Positions 63,800 through 64,000 of a DNA stretch of 64,000 nucleotides are shown here, piece by piece. The position numbers and the translations under genes are program-made. Under the pieces are notes generated by a model. That model was not told the DNA's origin, made no database searches, and was given only the letters and a program-made list of their open reading frames with translations. How positions within the stretch are numbered: position 1 is the first letter of the stretch; each line of letters starts with the position of its first letter. This DNA is from JAAFHB01 sp963677935 (GTDB lineage Bacteria > Bacteroidota > Bacteroidia > Bacteroidales > Prolixibacteraceae), in NCBI GenBank assembly GCA_963677935.2, contig CAXXEH010000003.1, positions 2,480,001-2,544,000 on the forward strand. The letters run 5' to 3'.

Positions 63800-64000
63800 A
63801 TGAAAAAAGCGATACTAACAATATTCTCATTGATTTTGACTTTAAGTTTGACTTTTGCTCAGACTGATTGTCAGAAGGCAAATGAAAGAGCAAAATTGGA
63901 TTTTAAGAATTCTAATTATTCCTTTCATTCAGAGGAGGTATTGCCAGTTGAAAATACCTATTTCTATGTTTTAGAAAAGTATTACAATATAAACTGGTAT
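63800..64000 (+). CDS. cassette 71: secreted protein, cut by window edge
   Basis: First 67 codons only. Signal peptide MKKAILTIFSLILTLSLTFAQ followed by TDCQKANERAKLDFKN. Starts 15 bases after the core at 63785. The array therefore continues beyond the window. Confidence 0.65.
   Translation, partial: MKKAILTIFSLILTLSLTFAQTDCQKANERAKLDFKNSNYSFHSEEVLPVENTYFYVLEKYYNINWY

Overview
KIND OF DNA AND ORGANISM. The window is almost entirely an integron-like gene-cassette array of about 71 cassettes, with 70 attC-like recombination sites recognised by eye. The host is most likely a member of Bacteroidota. The evidence is a type IX secretion C-terminal sorting domain (cassette 28), many short lipoprotein and Sec signals of Bacteroidota style, TonB-C-like, DUF6438, RDD and PhzF genes, low GC, start codons preceded by A-rich sequence without Shine-Dalgarno motifs, and promoters of the TTTG-N19-TAnnTTTG type.

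LAYOUT. Bases 2-1543 encode the C-terminal part of a tyrosine recombinase that is open to the left window edge. It is Xer-like, lacks the extra segment typical of integron integrases (IntI), and points INTO the array. A candidate attI region (about 1600-1680) precedes the first cassette boundary at 1677. From there to the right edge the sequence is cassette after cassette. Each starts with a GTT core followed by about six cassette-specific bases, and ends with the reverse complement of those bases followed by a 120-135 bp imperfect palindrome. That start/end complementarity is the R'/R'' signature of integron cassettes and was checked site by site. The palindromes fall into four main families: A (24 sites), B (24), C (10), D (6), plus six unusual sites. 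Most genes are on the + strand; three cassettes carry minus-strand genes.

CARGO. Most cassettes hold one short gene, mainly predicted secreted proteins or lipoproteins of unknown function. Recognisable cargo includes a PP-loop/PAPS-reductase-like protein (two identical copies), PLDc_N-like membrane peptides (two copies), a VOC protein, an AlbA/Schlafen-HATPase-RRM fusion, a putative AbiC-type abortive infection protein, an AbiJ-NTD3-like/TIR-like effector, two GNATs in one cassette, PhzF, an ankyrin protein, two RDD proteins, a 997-aa LRR-Roc-COR (Roco) GTPase, a BAAT-like hydrolase, YfbU, and a frameshifted T9SS-exported protein. Several look like anti-phage or stress functions, as in Vibrio superintegrons.

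REPEATED CASSETTE. One roughly 385-bp cassette without a credible gene, always with a family B site, occurs 24 times, often in tandem. Its first bases supply a -7 box; when the upstream site is family B, or the similar site at 35703, a complete Bacteroidota promoter is created exactly across the cassette junction. It may therefore spread promoters through the array.

MOBILE ELEMENTS IN THE ARRAY. Two near-identical group II introns (class C-like, RT without endonuclease) sit antisense at exactly the same position of two different attC-like sites. One IS21-family element (32027-34830, 5-bp target duplication) interrupts a cassette. Two places (40495-44769 and 50926-53024) show cassettes nested in another cassette, with swapped boundary words at the first, suggesting integration by homologous recombination between shared leader sequences.
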